A stretch of DNA of 64,000 nt, taken from NCBI GenBank assembly GCA_030340625.1, contig JAOPHQ010005772.1, forward strand, positions 1 through 64,000. The letters run 5' to 3'. The notes beneath the pieces were generated by a model that saw only the letters and a program-made list of their open reading frames with translations, did not search any database and was not told where the DNA came from. Origin of the DNA: Merluccius polli. Its lineage: Eukaryota; Chordata; Actinopteri; Gadiformes; Merlucciidae. Made by a program: the position numbers and the translations under genes. Below, piece after piece: positions 1 through 11,749 of the stretch (position 1 is its first letter; each line of letters opens with the position of its first letter).

Positions 1-2035
1 CAGCACAACTCTACCTGCTTCTCCAGTTGTCACGTTTAACAATTCGTTCTTTGAAAACATGACTATTCTTTCTTATCTAATGGGTCGTTCCTTAGCTCTG
101 CTGTCATTAAACTTTTCTCATTGCCTTCCAATGTGTCTCGGGGGGGGGGAAGACTAGCACACTGTGTGGTGTAGAGAGGAGGCTGAGCGAGTGCCAATGT
201 GAAACTGGAGTGGGTAATGCGCTGGTAGTGGCAGGGGCCTCTTGGCTCATAGTGAATAGGAGGACTTTAGAGAGTGGGGCGAGAAAAAGAGCGAAACCAG
301 AGAATCGAAGATCAGGTGAGGGAGAGCCGAGAAAGATGTAGGACAGGACCATGTGTGAAAGAGCTGTGGAGGGAGAGAGAGGGGAGGTATGGAGGGAGGG
401 ATAAAGGGTGAATACAAGGGCACACTGGTCTTCATTTATAGAGCGATGTATAACAATGCCATAAAACTGCCCAATTACATTTGTTAGAACTAACTTGTTA
501 GATACATTAGAATTATGATCACAAGGTGGTATGGTATATGCCTAACTTTCATGCTGGCAAATATATGGACAGCTAGTTTGGGCACTTAAGTTACTTGAAT
601 AACTTGCCTATTGGAATTATTTAAAAAGTTTGAATGTACTTTTTGGTGGATTGTCTATTTAAACATCAGTAAAAGGCCAACATTTGCATCCCCAAAATGA
701 CAACCTGTACATCAATCCGACCTTGTTACTACGTCCTAACTGTTCTTTTTAGGTTGATTTCGATTAATGTATACGATTACTTTTAAGATAGGCTGGAACA
801 AATATCATGTTTGTATTTGAGCCAGTGGCTAGGATCAAGTCCCTCTGCAATAACAATCTGCTGTGGGGAAATGGGTTGAATCATCCACTTTTGATTCACA
901 ACCCTGAGGACCCCGAGGTATCTTTTTTTGCCGTAAGCCTTTTGTGACTACGTGAACTGAGCCACATAATAGGAAGGTCTGCCGGGCTGTTTGTCAGGGC
1001 ATGCACACACAGAGGAATGCAGAGTCACTGCAGTGCACAAATTGCATAGTTAACCAGGAAAGCTTTCACCTGGCGACACGGCACGCCTACGTTATGATGC
1101 GTGAGTTTATGACCTATTGTTTTTGTGTTTTATTTTCCTTGCCGTGGTGAGATGACAGTTTTGTTATGGGGGACAGGACCTCGGGGCAGCAGACTGGTGT
1201 AGAGATAAATGAAATGACTAAATGCTGCCGGGAGTGTTGAAATACATGGCTCAGGTCAGTGTGTTGTACCAGACAGAAAGTTCTACCCCCCTGGAGAGGC
1301 CTTGTATGGGTCGCCAGACGTCTGGTTGGATAGCCGCAGACATGGACTGGGGCAGATAAGGGGAAGCCAAAACACGTCAAACACGAGGCAACCTGCAATC
1401 AAAGTTGCAAGTTAAAACGCCCTCTAAAATAGTATGTAAAACACATATTTATGCGATGTATATATATGCATCTCGTCAGGGTATTTCTGAAGCCTGGTTT
1501 TAATAGCGGTGAGTGCTGCTGCTGCTGCTGCTGCTGCTGCTGCAGTGAACACCATAGATATTGAATGTTGAAACAAGGTCCTAGACAGCGCTTGACAGGC
1601 CTTCAAACTTTGAGCGCACAGTATTGAAACATCGAGGAAATCCAGTAGCCTCTTATTGGCTATGCAGTTTTAATGAGACGTGGATGTGTGCTTCCTTATC
1701 CACATGGCACATCCCACCTGGACACTGCTTAGCATATCAACCTTGTCACCAGGTGGCGGATGATGTGGGCGCTAATGGAGGAGGAGGGGAGCTGATGCAT
1801 GGAATCTGTCCAAAAACTTTTTGCCACTCAGTGTCAGGAAACTCAAAATCGTTTTTGTTTTGTTTTAAATGTGGTAATTATATGATATTCAGCACAGAAA
1901 TCTATGCCATTGTGTCACTGTTACTAATTTAGAGAAAACAGGAGTAAAATCTCTCCGCCAACCCGTTTGTGAACAAACCTGTTTGTTCCTCAAAGATATA
2001 GCTATCGCTACATAAATAAACTATTATCTTGTTAT
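1..2035. other. No gene recognised
   Basis: Low-complexity and unassigned sequence. The only distinct structure is a trinucleotide run (TGC, ten units, 1514-1543). Short open frames on both strands resemble nothing I recognise. Confidence 0.5.
1514..1543. repeat. (TGC)10 trinucleotide microsatellite
   Basis: Ten tandem TGC units read directly. On the minus strand they give a poly-alanine run inside a short frame that is not otherwise protein-like. Confidence 0.9.
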
Positions 2036-2553
2036 AGTTAAAGGGGAACTTGGCAACTTTTTCAACTTAATAAACCCGTCTGGAAATCATTTGGATGGTT
2101 AAATGGTCTGTTCCGGTGTTAATGGTGACTATCCCCGCTCCCCCCAGCGCCCCCAGGTGGAAAACCAGCCTTGCAACTTTGGGACTACCGTCCCGGTAAA
2201 TTGGAAATGGGATGTGTCGCGAGAAGCGAGAACGAGCGAGAAACACGAACTGCTTTACGGCAATTCAACATAAACACACACGCCCCCCTCAATAACGGTT
2301 AATCACGCCGGCTATAAAAACAGTGTGTATTACCCACCTCGGTAGACATCGCGCCACACGAAAAAGTTGCCCGGTAACAAATGCACATGAGCAGCGGTAA
2401 AAAGGGGGAGAAGGGTGCCGCAAGTTTTTTTACGACAGTGTTGTGTAATATACGTCCCAGACCTGTAGGGGGAGCTCGTTGAGAAAACATGCGACGACAA
2501 AAGTGAAAACCAGCGAAGAAATGGCTAGAGTTGCCAAGTTCCCCTTTAACTGT
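2036..2553. mobile_element. Non-autonomous DNA transposon (MITE) with 21-bp inverted termini
   Basis: Both ends carry the same inverted sequence, beginning AGTTAAAGGGGAACTTGGCA on the left and its complement at 2530-2550 on the right. There is no transposase frame. The superfamily is not certain; Harbinger-like is possible. Confidence 0.7.
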
Positions 2554-2555
2554 AT

Positions 2556-2818
2556 TTATACCATGGTCTGGGTGAATACTGGATTCTGATTGGCTGGAGG
2601 GTGTAGGTTAAAAAGTGTTAATGTACACCTAGGAAAGACGTTGACGCTATGAAGACGCTATGGCCACGTTGCTTGGCAACGCCTGCATACGGGAGATATT
2701 AAATAGTCCGCTCGACTTGTAAAAATAAAAAAAACCCTCACGATTTTAACTCTAAAACACATTAAAGTATTATTAATTGATTAAATATTTCTTTCTTTCG
2801 TAAGTGACCATGGTATAA
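2556..2818. mobile_element. MITE with TTATACCATGGTC inverted termini
   Basis: TTATACCATGGTC at 2556 is mirrored by GACCATGGTATAA ending at 2818. The interior is non-coding. It abuts the preceding element on the left and a hairpin on the right, and may be Harbinger-like. Confidence 0.6.
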
Positions 2819-2824
2819 GCGGGT

Positions 2825-2939
2825 TAATGCCCTTCGAGGTGGCCATTAACAGAAATGAATGGACTAAGCTTCGCGTAGGACGGTTCACGCCTCCGCGCCG
2901 TCCATTAATTTCTGTTAATGGACACCTCGTCGGGCATTA
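2825..2939. repeat. 40-bp-arm imperfect inverted repeat
   Basis: TAATGCCC... at 2825 and ...GGGCATTA ending 2939 form arms of about 40 bp with a few mismatches, both containing CCATTAACAGAAAT, around a loop of about 35 bases. Probably a foldback or part of a DNA transposon. Confidence 0.75.
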
Positions 2940-3274
2940 TCCCTTACATAACTGCAAGTGCATTATTTGGCATTTTCCGTGTAACTGGGAAACTGGGCAT
3001 GCTTGTCATAGAAATAGATCATAAGATTGTGGTGTTTTTGCAACTTCAGCGTAGAGGATTTTGATGTTTACTGCACCTTCGGAGCTGCTCAGTCTGCAAA
3101 TGCATTCCTCTTTGTGTACCCGTCTCTGGCACAGTAGCCTTCAGTGTTGATAGGCTATTACTCGTGACGTGTAACCAATCAGATAGTGCTGTGGGCTGGA
3201 CATTGCTCGAGACCACAGAGTGGTGACTACAGACAGAGAGAGGTGGCTGCTTCAGAACCAAAGTAGTGCATTTT

Positions 3275-3383
3275 TCGCAATCGGCATCGGCAATAGGGTA
3301 CAAAAATACTGATATCGTTATTCGTAAAAATGCTGAATATCGGCTTTGATAATCGGCCAGGCCAATAATCGGTCGACCCCTAG
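3275..3383. mobile_element. hAT-like element end (fragment)
   Basis: Ends ATCGGTCGACCCCTAGT with an interior rich in ATCGG/CCGAT motifs. It resembles the end of the larger element at 33069-34995. The opposite end was not located. Confidence 0.5.
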
Positions 3384-3480
3384 TACAGACCCCAAAAAAT
3401 ATCACATGATTTTAAGTTATTTCAGTGAAAATGAAAATTGGGCTTAGTGGTGGGCTAAAAGTGGGCTGTTATCTGTGTGT

Positions 3481-3486
<6 letters not shown>

Positions 3487-3525
<39 letters not shown>

Positions 3526-3530
3526 GTGTG
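3487..3530. repeat. (GT)n microsatellite
   Basis: GT dinucleotide run with one interruption, read directly. Confidence 0.95.
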
Positions 3531-3837
3531 TATGTACATGCATTGGAATTTAGGATTTAGGGTTACTGTTGTGAAAACACTCAACAGAGAAGCAGCGCTC
3601 CCTCCCCATTTTACTGACAGGGCCGTCGTAGCGTCGCCCCAAGGACAGCTTCCCAGCAGAGCGGTGACCGTGCGCACGTATGGCTGTCTTGAGAAATTCC
3701 CCATCCATTTCTCCTCAGACAACCCACAGCCAGCACCCCCCTTCTCGCCTTTACACGGTCCAAGTGCTATGATTGCTCTCGAAAACAAGAAGGCCGGTCT
3801 AAATAAGACCATTTTTTTCCCCAAAGCCTAGGGCTGC

Positions 3838-4150
3838 CCCCTATGGAGGACCAAGACTGCCAAAATAAAAAATGAATGAATGAATAGATAAATGACTTAA
3901 TAAATAAATGAATAAAATAATACAGAAATTAATGTAGAAATAAAATAAATATTTGAAAATAAGTACATTTACACAGGAATAAATAAATAAATATACAAAT
4001 ACAATATGTTTTATTTCCATAATTGTTAATTTCTGTTTTTAATTATTTCCCTATTCATTTTTTTCTGTATTAATTTATTGTCCTATTAATTTATTTCTGT
4101 ATTTATTTATTTCCCTATTTGTTTGTTCATTTCCCTGTATTTCTTAATTT
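3838..4150. repeat. AT-rich imperfect palindrome (AAAT/ATTT foldback)
   Basis: The left half is A-rich with AATAAATAAATA-like words and the right half is its T-rich complement (TATTTATTTATTTCC). It resembles a degenerate foldback MITE. There is no coding signal. Confidence 0.5.
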
Positions 4151-4476
4151 ATATGATAATGAGGGGGTGTGCCTTGATTGTGTCACCTAACTCCCATAGG
4201 TTAATCGATATGAGAGCTCATAGATTGACTGTAGTTGCCTCGCTCCGGCAATGCGCTTGCGCAGTCTGCCAGAAGTCTGCCGGAAGTCTGCCGTGACTCA
4301 CCGGTTTATTTCGCTCCACGATCTTCAGGCGATAACAAAGTCAAACAAATGTCCCATAATAACAACCAATGACAAGTAAATCATTTAATCTGCTACGGTT
4401 GTTCACTGGTGTCCCGTGGTGCTCGAGCGGTCTCCTTTTTATGCACTCTTGTCCTCTACCCACCTCTGCCACTTTG

Positions 4477-4478
<2 letters not shown>

Positions 4479-4552
<74 letters not shown>
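4479..4552. repeat. (AC)n microsatellite
   Basis: Uninterrupted AC run, about 37 units. Confidence 0.97.
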
Positions 4553-4559
<7 letters not shown>

Positions 4560-5139
4560 AGAGATTGCGTCCCAGAGTGAACACAGGCATTATTTCTTAA
4601 ACTACATTCTTTCTCAAATTTGTATTGTCTATGACAGGAAGTTATGAAAGCTGGCCCACAGGATGCTGCCCTTTTCTTCCCTATTTTGCCTTTCTCATCT
4701 GACCTCTCTAACACATGGTTGCTCTTTTGGTCTTTCACGTACGCACTTTCCCCTTTCCTCCTCTCCTACCTATGATATACCAATATGAGTAGCAATTATA
4801 CACAGACAGACACACAGACACAGACACACAGCATTTCTTGAGGCTTCCATATGTCAGAAGAGGACAGGCTGTTATCAGTAGAGACTGGATGGCTGGTCTG
4901 AAACTTCCCAGATACTTAAGATTGACTAGATTGGCTGATCCCTTCCTGCTGGTACTAAGGGTACTGATCGTTTTGGGACCAAGCTCTTATGTGGATGGGG
5001 TAATGGTGACAAACAACAAAAAAGGGGCTATCTATCTTTTGTTTTGGTCCCTGAACTCTCCTGCTTGATGTGCACAGGGATGGGTCATCTTAATGTTGGT
5101 AAATGTGTACTGCAATAATGACATACTGTTCTCTGTTTT

Positions 5140-5550
5140 GGCGGTGCAGTGATGGAACGAGCTCCCTGCCGCTGTCAGGAAAGCAGAGTTGCTCACCAGC
5201 TTCCACAGGAGATTTGAGACTCATTTGCTCAGAGTTCACCTGGACTCATAGTCTGCATAGCCTCCCTCCTCTCCCTACCCCCCCCCAAACAAAAACAAAC
5301 AAACCTCTTATGCACTAATGTGTGTTTGTACATCCTGGCAATTAAATGGCACATGGCATCGTATAGCATCAGACCCTAGCTATCCATAATGTATACCCGA
5401 AAGAATAGCTAAATCTAGCAATTATGGTGCACCTAGAAACTTGTTGTTGTACAGTGATATCTTGTTGTTTTACTTTCTACTGACAAATGCATGCTTTGGA
5501 CAAAAGCGTCTGCTGAATGCCCTGAATGTTAATGACATTGCCACAATACT
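5140..5550 (+). mobile_element. LINE 3' end fragment (L2/Rex-like)
   Basis: The frame from 5153 reads WNELPAAVRKAELLTSFHRR, FETHLLRVHLDS, then stop at 5249, the typical C-terminal tail of fish non-LTR retrotransposon proteins. The downstream 3' region contains TTTGGACAAAAGCGTCTGCT, a sequence shared with fish SINE tails. The 5' part is missing. Confidence 0.65.
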
Positions 5551-6246
5551 ATTTTTTTACAATACCATTTTGGACAGGAAATAAACAATTCTGTTTGGGC
5601 TATTGAGCTGGGTTGTTCCTTGCTTACACCAGTCGTACCAGCCAATGACGTAACCACACAGCCCTGTACATCTTCTTGGAATAAAGATAAGAAAATCCCT
5701 TACGTAAATGGCGTGATGTGTAAGGTACATCATTAGTCATCGGTGTGGGTTATTACCAACGTGAACCTCTCGCTCTGTCTCTCTCCCTATGGCATGCATC
5801 ATCCTGAGTATGCTATTAAGCTGTCTGCTGTATCGGTACATGGCTGGTCTGGTGTACGTGGGAGAGGTAACACTGACATTTACAGCCTGTATGCCAGAGA
5901 TTTTAACCAGAAAGTATACTTGGCACAGGAGTTTGGTTTTAGCAGACATTGAATGATATTTGTGACCAAGCCAAAGTGTTGCATTGAGTTTGATCTTTAT
6001 TATGTCAGGGCAGTGTTTCACAACCTTGGTGTCAGGACACCACTACATTTCAAATATATGTTTTTTAAAACATCTCTTAAAGGTCCTGTGTATACGAACA
6101 GATGATTTGTAACCATGAGTGAACTACTACTAATCACGACACGTGTGGCGCAATACACATATGATCACCGAGACATTGACATACAGGCACATGGAGTAAA
6201 AAGAGTAGGGAACCACTGTGTTAGGTACTTGTGAATCAGAGAACTT

Positions 6247-6866
6247 GGTAACACTTCAGATTAGGGACCACATAGTCACTATTAACTAAGTGTGAAGAGG
6301 AGGCAACTTCAGAATAGGGAACCTGTGTGGGTTAATAATGTCAACTAGTATACTAGTTATGAGCAAGACCTCACTTTAGAACAGGGGTGGCCAACCCGCG
6401 GCTCCCGAGCCGCATCGCGAGCGTGTGTGAGTGAGGAAGGGATAGGGGGGATGTTCATGTGTGCCTGCGTGTATGATGTGGCTCTTTGCAGTAACACAGT
6501 AAAACATTTGGCTCTTAGTCTCTAACTGGTTGGCCACCCCTGCTTTAGAATAAGGAACATATTCTTAGTTGGAAATACTTAATTTAGAGTTATTTGGACA
6601 CTATTAACATTTGTAGATTTGTGTTTAAGTTACATGAGAATAGAACAACATTTTCCTTACTTCCTATCAATAAGTTGTAATTAGGAGGTTATTGAGGGAA
6701 AACTCTTAGTTAATGGCCTTGTAGTTGTTAAACATGGTCAGGCAGAATAAGGCATTAATAAGTGCTTTATAATGATGACTAATAAAGAGCTAATATGATA
6801 CTAATATGCATGCTAATAAGCAACTAGTTAATGGTGAATATGTGGTCCCTAATCTAAAGTGTTAGC
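6247..6866. mobile_element. hAT-type MITE, 620 bp, TSD GAGAACTT
   Basis: Ends carry 27-bp inverted repeats with two mismatches (left GGTAACACTTCAGATTAGGG). The 8-bp GAGAACTT flanks both sides (6239-6246, 6867-6874), the hAT signature. No transposase frame. A second hAT MITE is nested inside. Confidence 0.88.
6382..6542. mobile_element. Nested hAT MITE, 161 bp, TSD CTTTAGAA
   Basis: The element has CAGGGGTGGCCAAC / GTTGGCCACCCCTG ends. An exact 8-bp duplication CTTTAGAA lies at 6374-6381 and 6543-6550. It contains GCGGCTC/GAGCCGC words common in this widespread group. Confidence 0.9.
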
Positions 6867-7037
6867 GAGAACTTATACTAATAGTCATGCTGGTCGTATG
6901 ATATGCTCGCCAAATACACTGGAGCCTGTGAGTGGCCATAAACATCACATTAATAATGATAATTATAGGCCAGACACTTTTTTCGCAAATATGTTCAGCA
7001 GCCATGCTTCTTGTCATCATTTACGCAACATTAATTT

Positions 7038-7164
<127 letters not shown>

Positions 7165-7826
7165 ACGCACCTGTATTTACCTACAGAGTGTACAACTGTA
7201 GCTGTGCTGCACACATGCTAATTTACATAATCCTAAATCCAAACCTGATAAATGAATATTCTATTCTATTTGATTCTGTAGCCTTGACATACAACCTGTT
7301 TTTGCAGACTGGCTCTGCATCTGTTATGGGTCGTCCGTTAAGTAAAGTGTGGCGTTTCTCAGACTGAGGTGTGTCTTGACAGCATTATAGGAGAAGTCTT
7401 GTGGTTATGCACAGTCTACCTCTTTTTTGGGCCATTCTCTCTTTCTTTGGCAATCCTGAAAAAACAGGTTTAAAACACAGGCGGGTGAAAAAGCCCCAGG
7501 GGACAACAGCAAAGTAAATGGAAGATACAATCTGTTCTAGATATCAGATCAGGAGCAGCAGTCACAGCTAGACTAGTCTGTGGAACAACATTTGATCTGT
7601 CAGGTCGAGGGTGAGACGTGGAGGTTGTTTTACATGGACACTGATGGTATTTATAGGTTGCGGCAGGCTTATTTAGGATTACACCTTCAGTCCTGCTGTG
7701 GGACTCTCTCTGCAGTCTCCTGTTTATCAGATTACAGCTAATCTTCCACTAGGTTGCACACACCAGTCACCACCATACCCCATGTAAACACCCCCCCCCC
7801 CCCAAAAAAAAAAAAAAAGACCAGCT

Positions 7827-7828
<2 letters not shown>

Positions 7829-7905
<77 letters not shown>
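7829..7905. repeat. (CA)n microsatellite
   Basis: About 38 CA units, preceded by C and A homopolymers (7791-7818). Confidence 0.97.
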
Positions 7906-7907
<2 letters not shown>

Positions 7908-8309
7908 GTCAAAGTCTGTCTTGGCATAACAGACTGGAAAGGAAGATTAGCCTTAACTGTATGTGACTTAACCGGTCGTTAAGGTGTATTAGAATGAGTT
8001 GGCTCAAGTCATGCTGCCTGGCTCCAAGTAGTGGCTGCTCCACTGACACCCATATGCTATGAATTAATTACTGTCTGTCCTTGTATGGAGCCTGCTGGGG
8101 ACCAACCGTGAGCGGTAATCTTATATCTCTATTGCACACTGTTACTATCATCTGTCTGTGTGTACCTTAGACACACCTGTCTGAATGACATGCATGAAGA
8201 TTGCAACAATGGTGTATTGTGTAGTCATTGAAGTTGGTGTCTTTTTGGGTCTATTTGGGGTTTAGGTTAAGTCTTTCTGGGATGTTGAAGGACAATACTC
8301 TGAATGATG

Positions 8310-10620
8310 AAACCATCGTGTAGCAAATGCGGATGCTACTCGGGGTTCGGGGTAATAAAACCGCAGACGGCAAGTCTGTTATTAGGGACCGAGCCAGTGA
8401 AACTGGAAGGTCCCTATTGAAATTGCTTCGTTTATTCTTATTCTTATTATTTGCAGCTTTGCCGGCGATTTGCACCATCTCAACGTATACATTTGACTGT
8501 TTTTATTTGGCAAAGTTGTCGGGGCTGGTGAAAACTTATATATTCTATGCGTCACGTTCATGTCGCACACTTGGAAGACCACTAGGTGGCGCTATTTTTG
8601 ACCAAATTCCGTAATGCTCATAACTCCTGCATACTTGGTCGCACATTCATAAACCTTATATCCACACATGCAGGACACATTGCTGCACCTCCTCATATAG
8701 GCCACGCCCACTTCCGCCTACATTTTTTTTTCGCTACAGCGCGAAAACTCGCAAATAATACGTCTACAGGTTCCAACCATGCGCCTTTCTCTGATTCGCA
8801 CGAAACTTCACAGGTAGCATCTCCAGACTGTCCCATGAAAAAAAGTAATTGGAAGTATTTTGATATTTCAAAAAATAAGCGCGCTATAAATATTTCAATT
8901 TATGTAAATTTTACGTCAAAAAAGCAAGTGGACCATTTCTCCACTTCGGTATGTTTGTTCGACACCAAACTTTGGTCAATAGTTCCATATACCTCCATTA
9001 ACCATCTAACAAATTTTCAGACCATCGCCACTAGGTGGCGCTCTTTAAAATTAAGAAGTTTATATCTCCACATCGGCAAGTGCGATTTCAACGAAACTTG
9101 GTAGGATGGTAGCACATGGCTCCCTGAGGCTTACGTTAAAAGGAGAAAAAAATTCCGCCACTAGGTGGCGCTCTAATGTCAGCATAAATCACTGTACAAA
9201 GACCGTAATAGTTATGAATATGAAATTCACAGGACACGTGTAGACTGGTGCTCGGAGCACACGTACCAAAAATCGTGTTTGTCGTGGTTGTAGCGCCCCC
9301 TACAGGAATTTTAAAAAGCAGCCCCGACACCCCGTTTCACGGATATTTATGAAACTCGGTAGGCCCATGTAACCGTCCAAGACCTACAAAAAAGCCTCTT
9401 GGACCCATACCCCAAAACCCACCGGAAGTCACATATTTTAATTTCAATTTTTGTCATTTTTCAATTTTCCCCTCCTATTTGAACGAACTCCTCCCAGAGG
9501 ATTTGTCACCTGGGCTTCAAATTTTTTTTATCCATTCAGGAGGTGGAACTTGAGAAAAGTTGTGCTATTTGCGACTCTACGTCAAAGGGCGTGGCCGTGG
9601 CGGGCCGTCAAAGTAGGCCATATTCAATTCCGTGATCTTTTTTGCAGTTGTATTTGAACAAACTCCTCCCAGGGGAGTTGTCGCTTGGGCTTCAAAATTC
9701 TTCAATACACTCACAAGATGGTACTTGAGAAAAGTTGTGCTAATTGCGACTCTACATCGAAGGGCGTGGCCGTGGCGTGCCGTCAAAGTTGGCCATTTTT
9801 AATTCAGTGGTATTTTTTTCCCATGTTTGGGAACTAACTCCTCCCAGGGATTTTATTTGTTCTGCTTTAAAATTTGTCAGTACAGTCAGAAGATGGTGCT
9901 GAACAAACATTGTGCTCCTTGCGACTCTACGTCAAAGGGCGTGGCCGTGGCGTTCCGTCAAAGTTGGTTCTGTGGTCTTTTTTTCCAATGTTTGTGACCA
10001 AACTCCCCCCAGAGAATTTGTTTGTTCTGCTTCAAAATCCATCAGTGCAATCAGAACATGGTGCTAAACAAAGCTTGTGATATTTGCGACTCTACGTCAA
10101 AGGGCGTGTCCATGGCGTGCCGTCAAATTTGGCCATTTTGAATTCAGTGGTCTTTTTTTCCAATGTTTGTGAACAAACTCCCCCCAGGGAATTTGTTTGT
10201 TCTGCTTCAAAATCCATCAGTACAGTCAGAAGATGGTGCCGAACAAACATTGTGCTCTTTGCGACTCTACGTCACAGGGCGTGTCCGTGGCGTATCGTCA
10301 AAGTTGGCCATTTTGAATCGAATGTCAATCTGTGATGCCGTTTGTGCCATTCCCTGACCCTAATGTTAGCTACTACGAGTCTCCCTGTGAACGCCCCGGT
10401 CTACCGCACACTGCATGGACCACGTCGGACGCCAACCTGTCGCAACACTATCCACGACACGCCCCGACGGACTCGGCGAGGTCCCGCACACAGCTCCTTG
10501 GAGCTTTAATTGGTTTTTGGTTCCTGATCGGCCCGACACCTCGTGCCACAACCCCACGGTTCAGACTGACGCACATAAACAATAATCCACACAATCGTTA
10601 GGCCACTGGCGATCACGGAG
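8310..10620. repeat. Composite fish repeat with hairpin head and CTAGGTGGCGCT motifs
   Basis: It starts near a perfect stem-loop (8383-8416) and contains CACTAGGTGGCGCT three times (near 8579, 9029, 9161). It continues into a 175-bp tandem array and a GC-rich tail. Frames through it are interrupted. I take it as a repetitive, probably mobile, unit of unknown class. Confidence 0.55.
9478..10330. repeat. Five-copy tandem array, about 175-bp unit
   Basis: The landmark GCGACTCTACGTCAAAGGGC recurs in variant form at 9571, 9746, 9921, 10086 and 10261 (spacing 175, 175, 165, 175). Each unit also has ACTCCTCCCAG-like and CCGTCAAAGTTGG words. No coding potential is conserved between units. Confidence 0.88.
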
Positions 10621-10989
10621 CGCTGGACCCGGCCTCACCGTAGGGGAGAGCAGAACAACTATGAGTACATATACAGTCCATCACTCCCCCCACCCCCCAC
10701 ATCGCACCAGTTGAACTGTTAGGTAGAGGGGAAACAGTTAGGAGTTGTATATCTTTGGAAGTTTAAATCTAAATAATCATCCGAAATAAATCATCTGTCA
10801 AGAGACATGATAACAATATTTGCGGTACTTTTTCTCTCATTAATTTTCTCGATCCTTTGTGAGCAAGATGTTTGCGTGAGCAGCCATTCGCTCTAACTCA
10901 GTAGGCCGAAAAAAAGTTAAGACATAAGCAGTTTATACAATCTGGCAGATCATGGTTACTTTACTGTGAAACGGACTGAATTGATTGAC

Positions 10990-11055
10990 ATTTCAACGAC
11001 AGGACTACTACTACCAAGCACCGCAACGACTAATCGTTTAGTCAACTAGTCGCGC
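10990..11055. mobile_element. hAT-like terminus (fragment)
   Basis: Contains ACTAATCGTTTAGTCAACTA and ends CACATCCCTA, the same kind of end as at 15640-15688. The other end was not found. Confidence 0.45.
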
Positions 11056-11264
11056 ACATCCCTAATCCGTACATGATCAAGAGAGTTTCGATATAATCTC
11101 ACTGTGTTCTGGAGGTTTACTCAACAGTGTACAGGTAGGTGCCCAACAGACAGAAAGATGAATGGAGAAATGGAGTGAAAAGGAGGTCCAGGGGTCGGTT
11201 GTAGCAGGGGGGGGATAAGCACCACTACATGGGAGAAGTGGCGTATATAGTGGGGTAAAGGCTC

Positions 11265-11714
11265 ATTTACACCGTGGACGTCTGCGTCGCGTTACGGCTG
11301 CGTCGCATTCACCGCTGCTGATCGCTGCCACTCTAGTCAATAAGAGCATTTCCACCGGGCGCGCTGAGTAACGTCTCAGCTGCGTCCCAGGAGCGTCGCG
11401 CCGCAGCCGCAACGCTATCTTTACGTAGCGTTCTATTTTTGACGCGAGCCGCTGCTGAAACGCGTCAATTTAAACAGAGCAGACCGACCGGGCAGGAAGT
11501 GAAATAGTAAAAGCCATAGAGCATCCGGTCAATTTTCAAAATAAAACCACCCTCCCGATCGAACACGGCCACAAATCGTTGTCGTTTATAACTGACTTTG
11601 TCTATAGGCTACAGCACAACACATTAGGACATAACAACAAAATTGACGCAGGGCAGAGGACGCAGCCATAACGCGACGCAGCCGTAACGCGATGCAGACG
11701 TCCCCGGTGTAAAT
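11265..11714. mobile_element. CpG-rich MITE with about 40-bp inverted termini
   Basis: The left end, ATTTACACCGTGGACGTCTG then CGTCGCGTTACGGC, is mirrored at the right end up to 11714 with few mismatches. The interior is CpG-rich and non-coding. The target duplication is unclear. Confidence 0.72.
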
Positions 11715-11749
11715 CCGGTGTAATGGTGAAGGACACACACACACACACA

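Noticed and set aside
1424..1606. Minus-strand frame with a poly-alanine run
   Set aside because: It is produced by the (TGC)10 repeat; the rest has no resemblance to a protein.
3475..3831. Cys-Val and Thr-His repeat frames at many CA/GT tracts (also near 4341, 7047, 22000, 23740, 46060, 57538, 60767)
   Set aside because: Dinucleotide repeats lack stops in these frames; no protein is implied.
9478..10330. CRISPR-like regular spacing of a repeated word
   Set aside because: The whole 175-bp unit is repeated, not short repeats with unique spacers, and the genome is eukaryotic.
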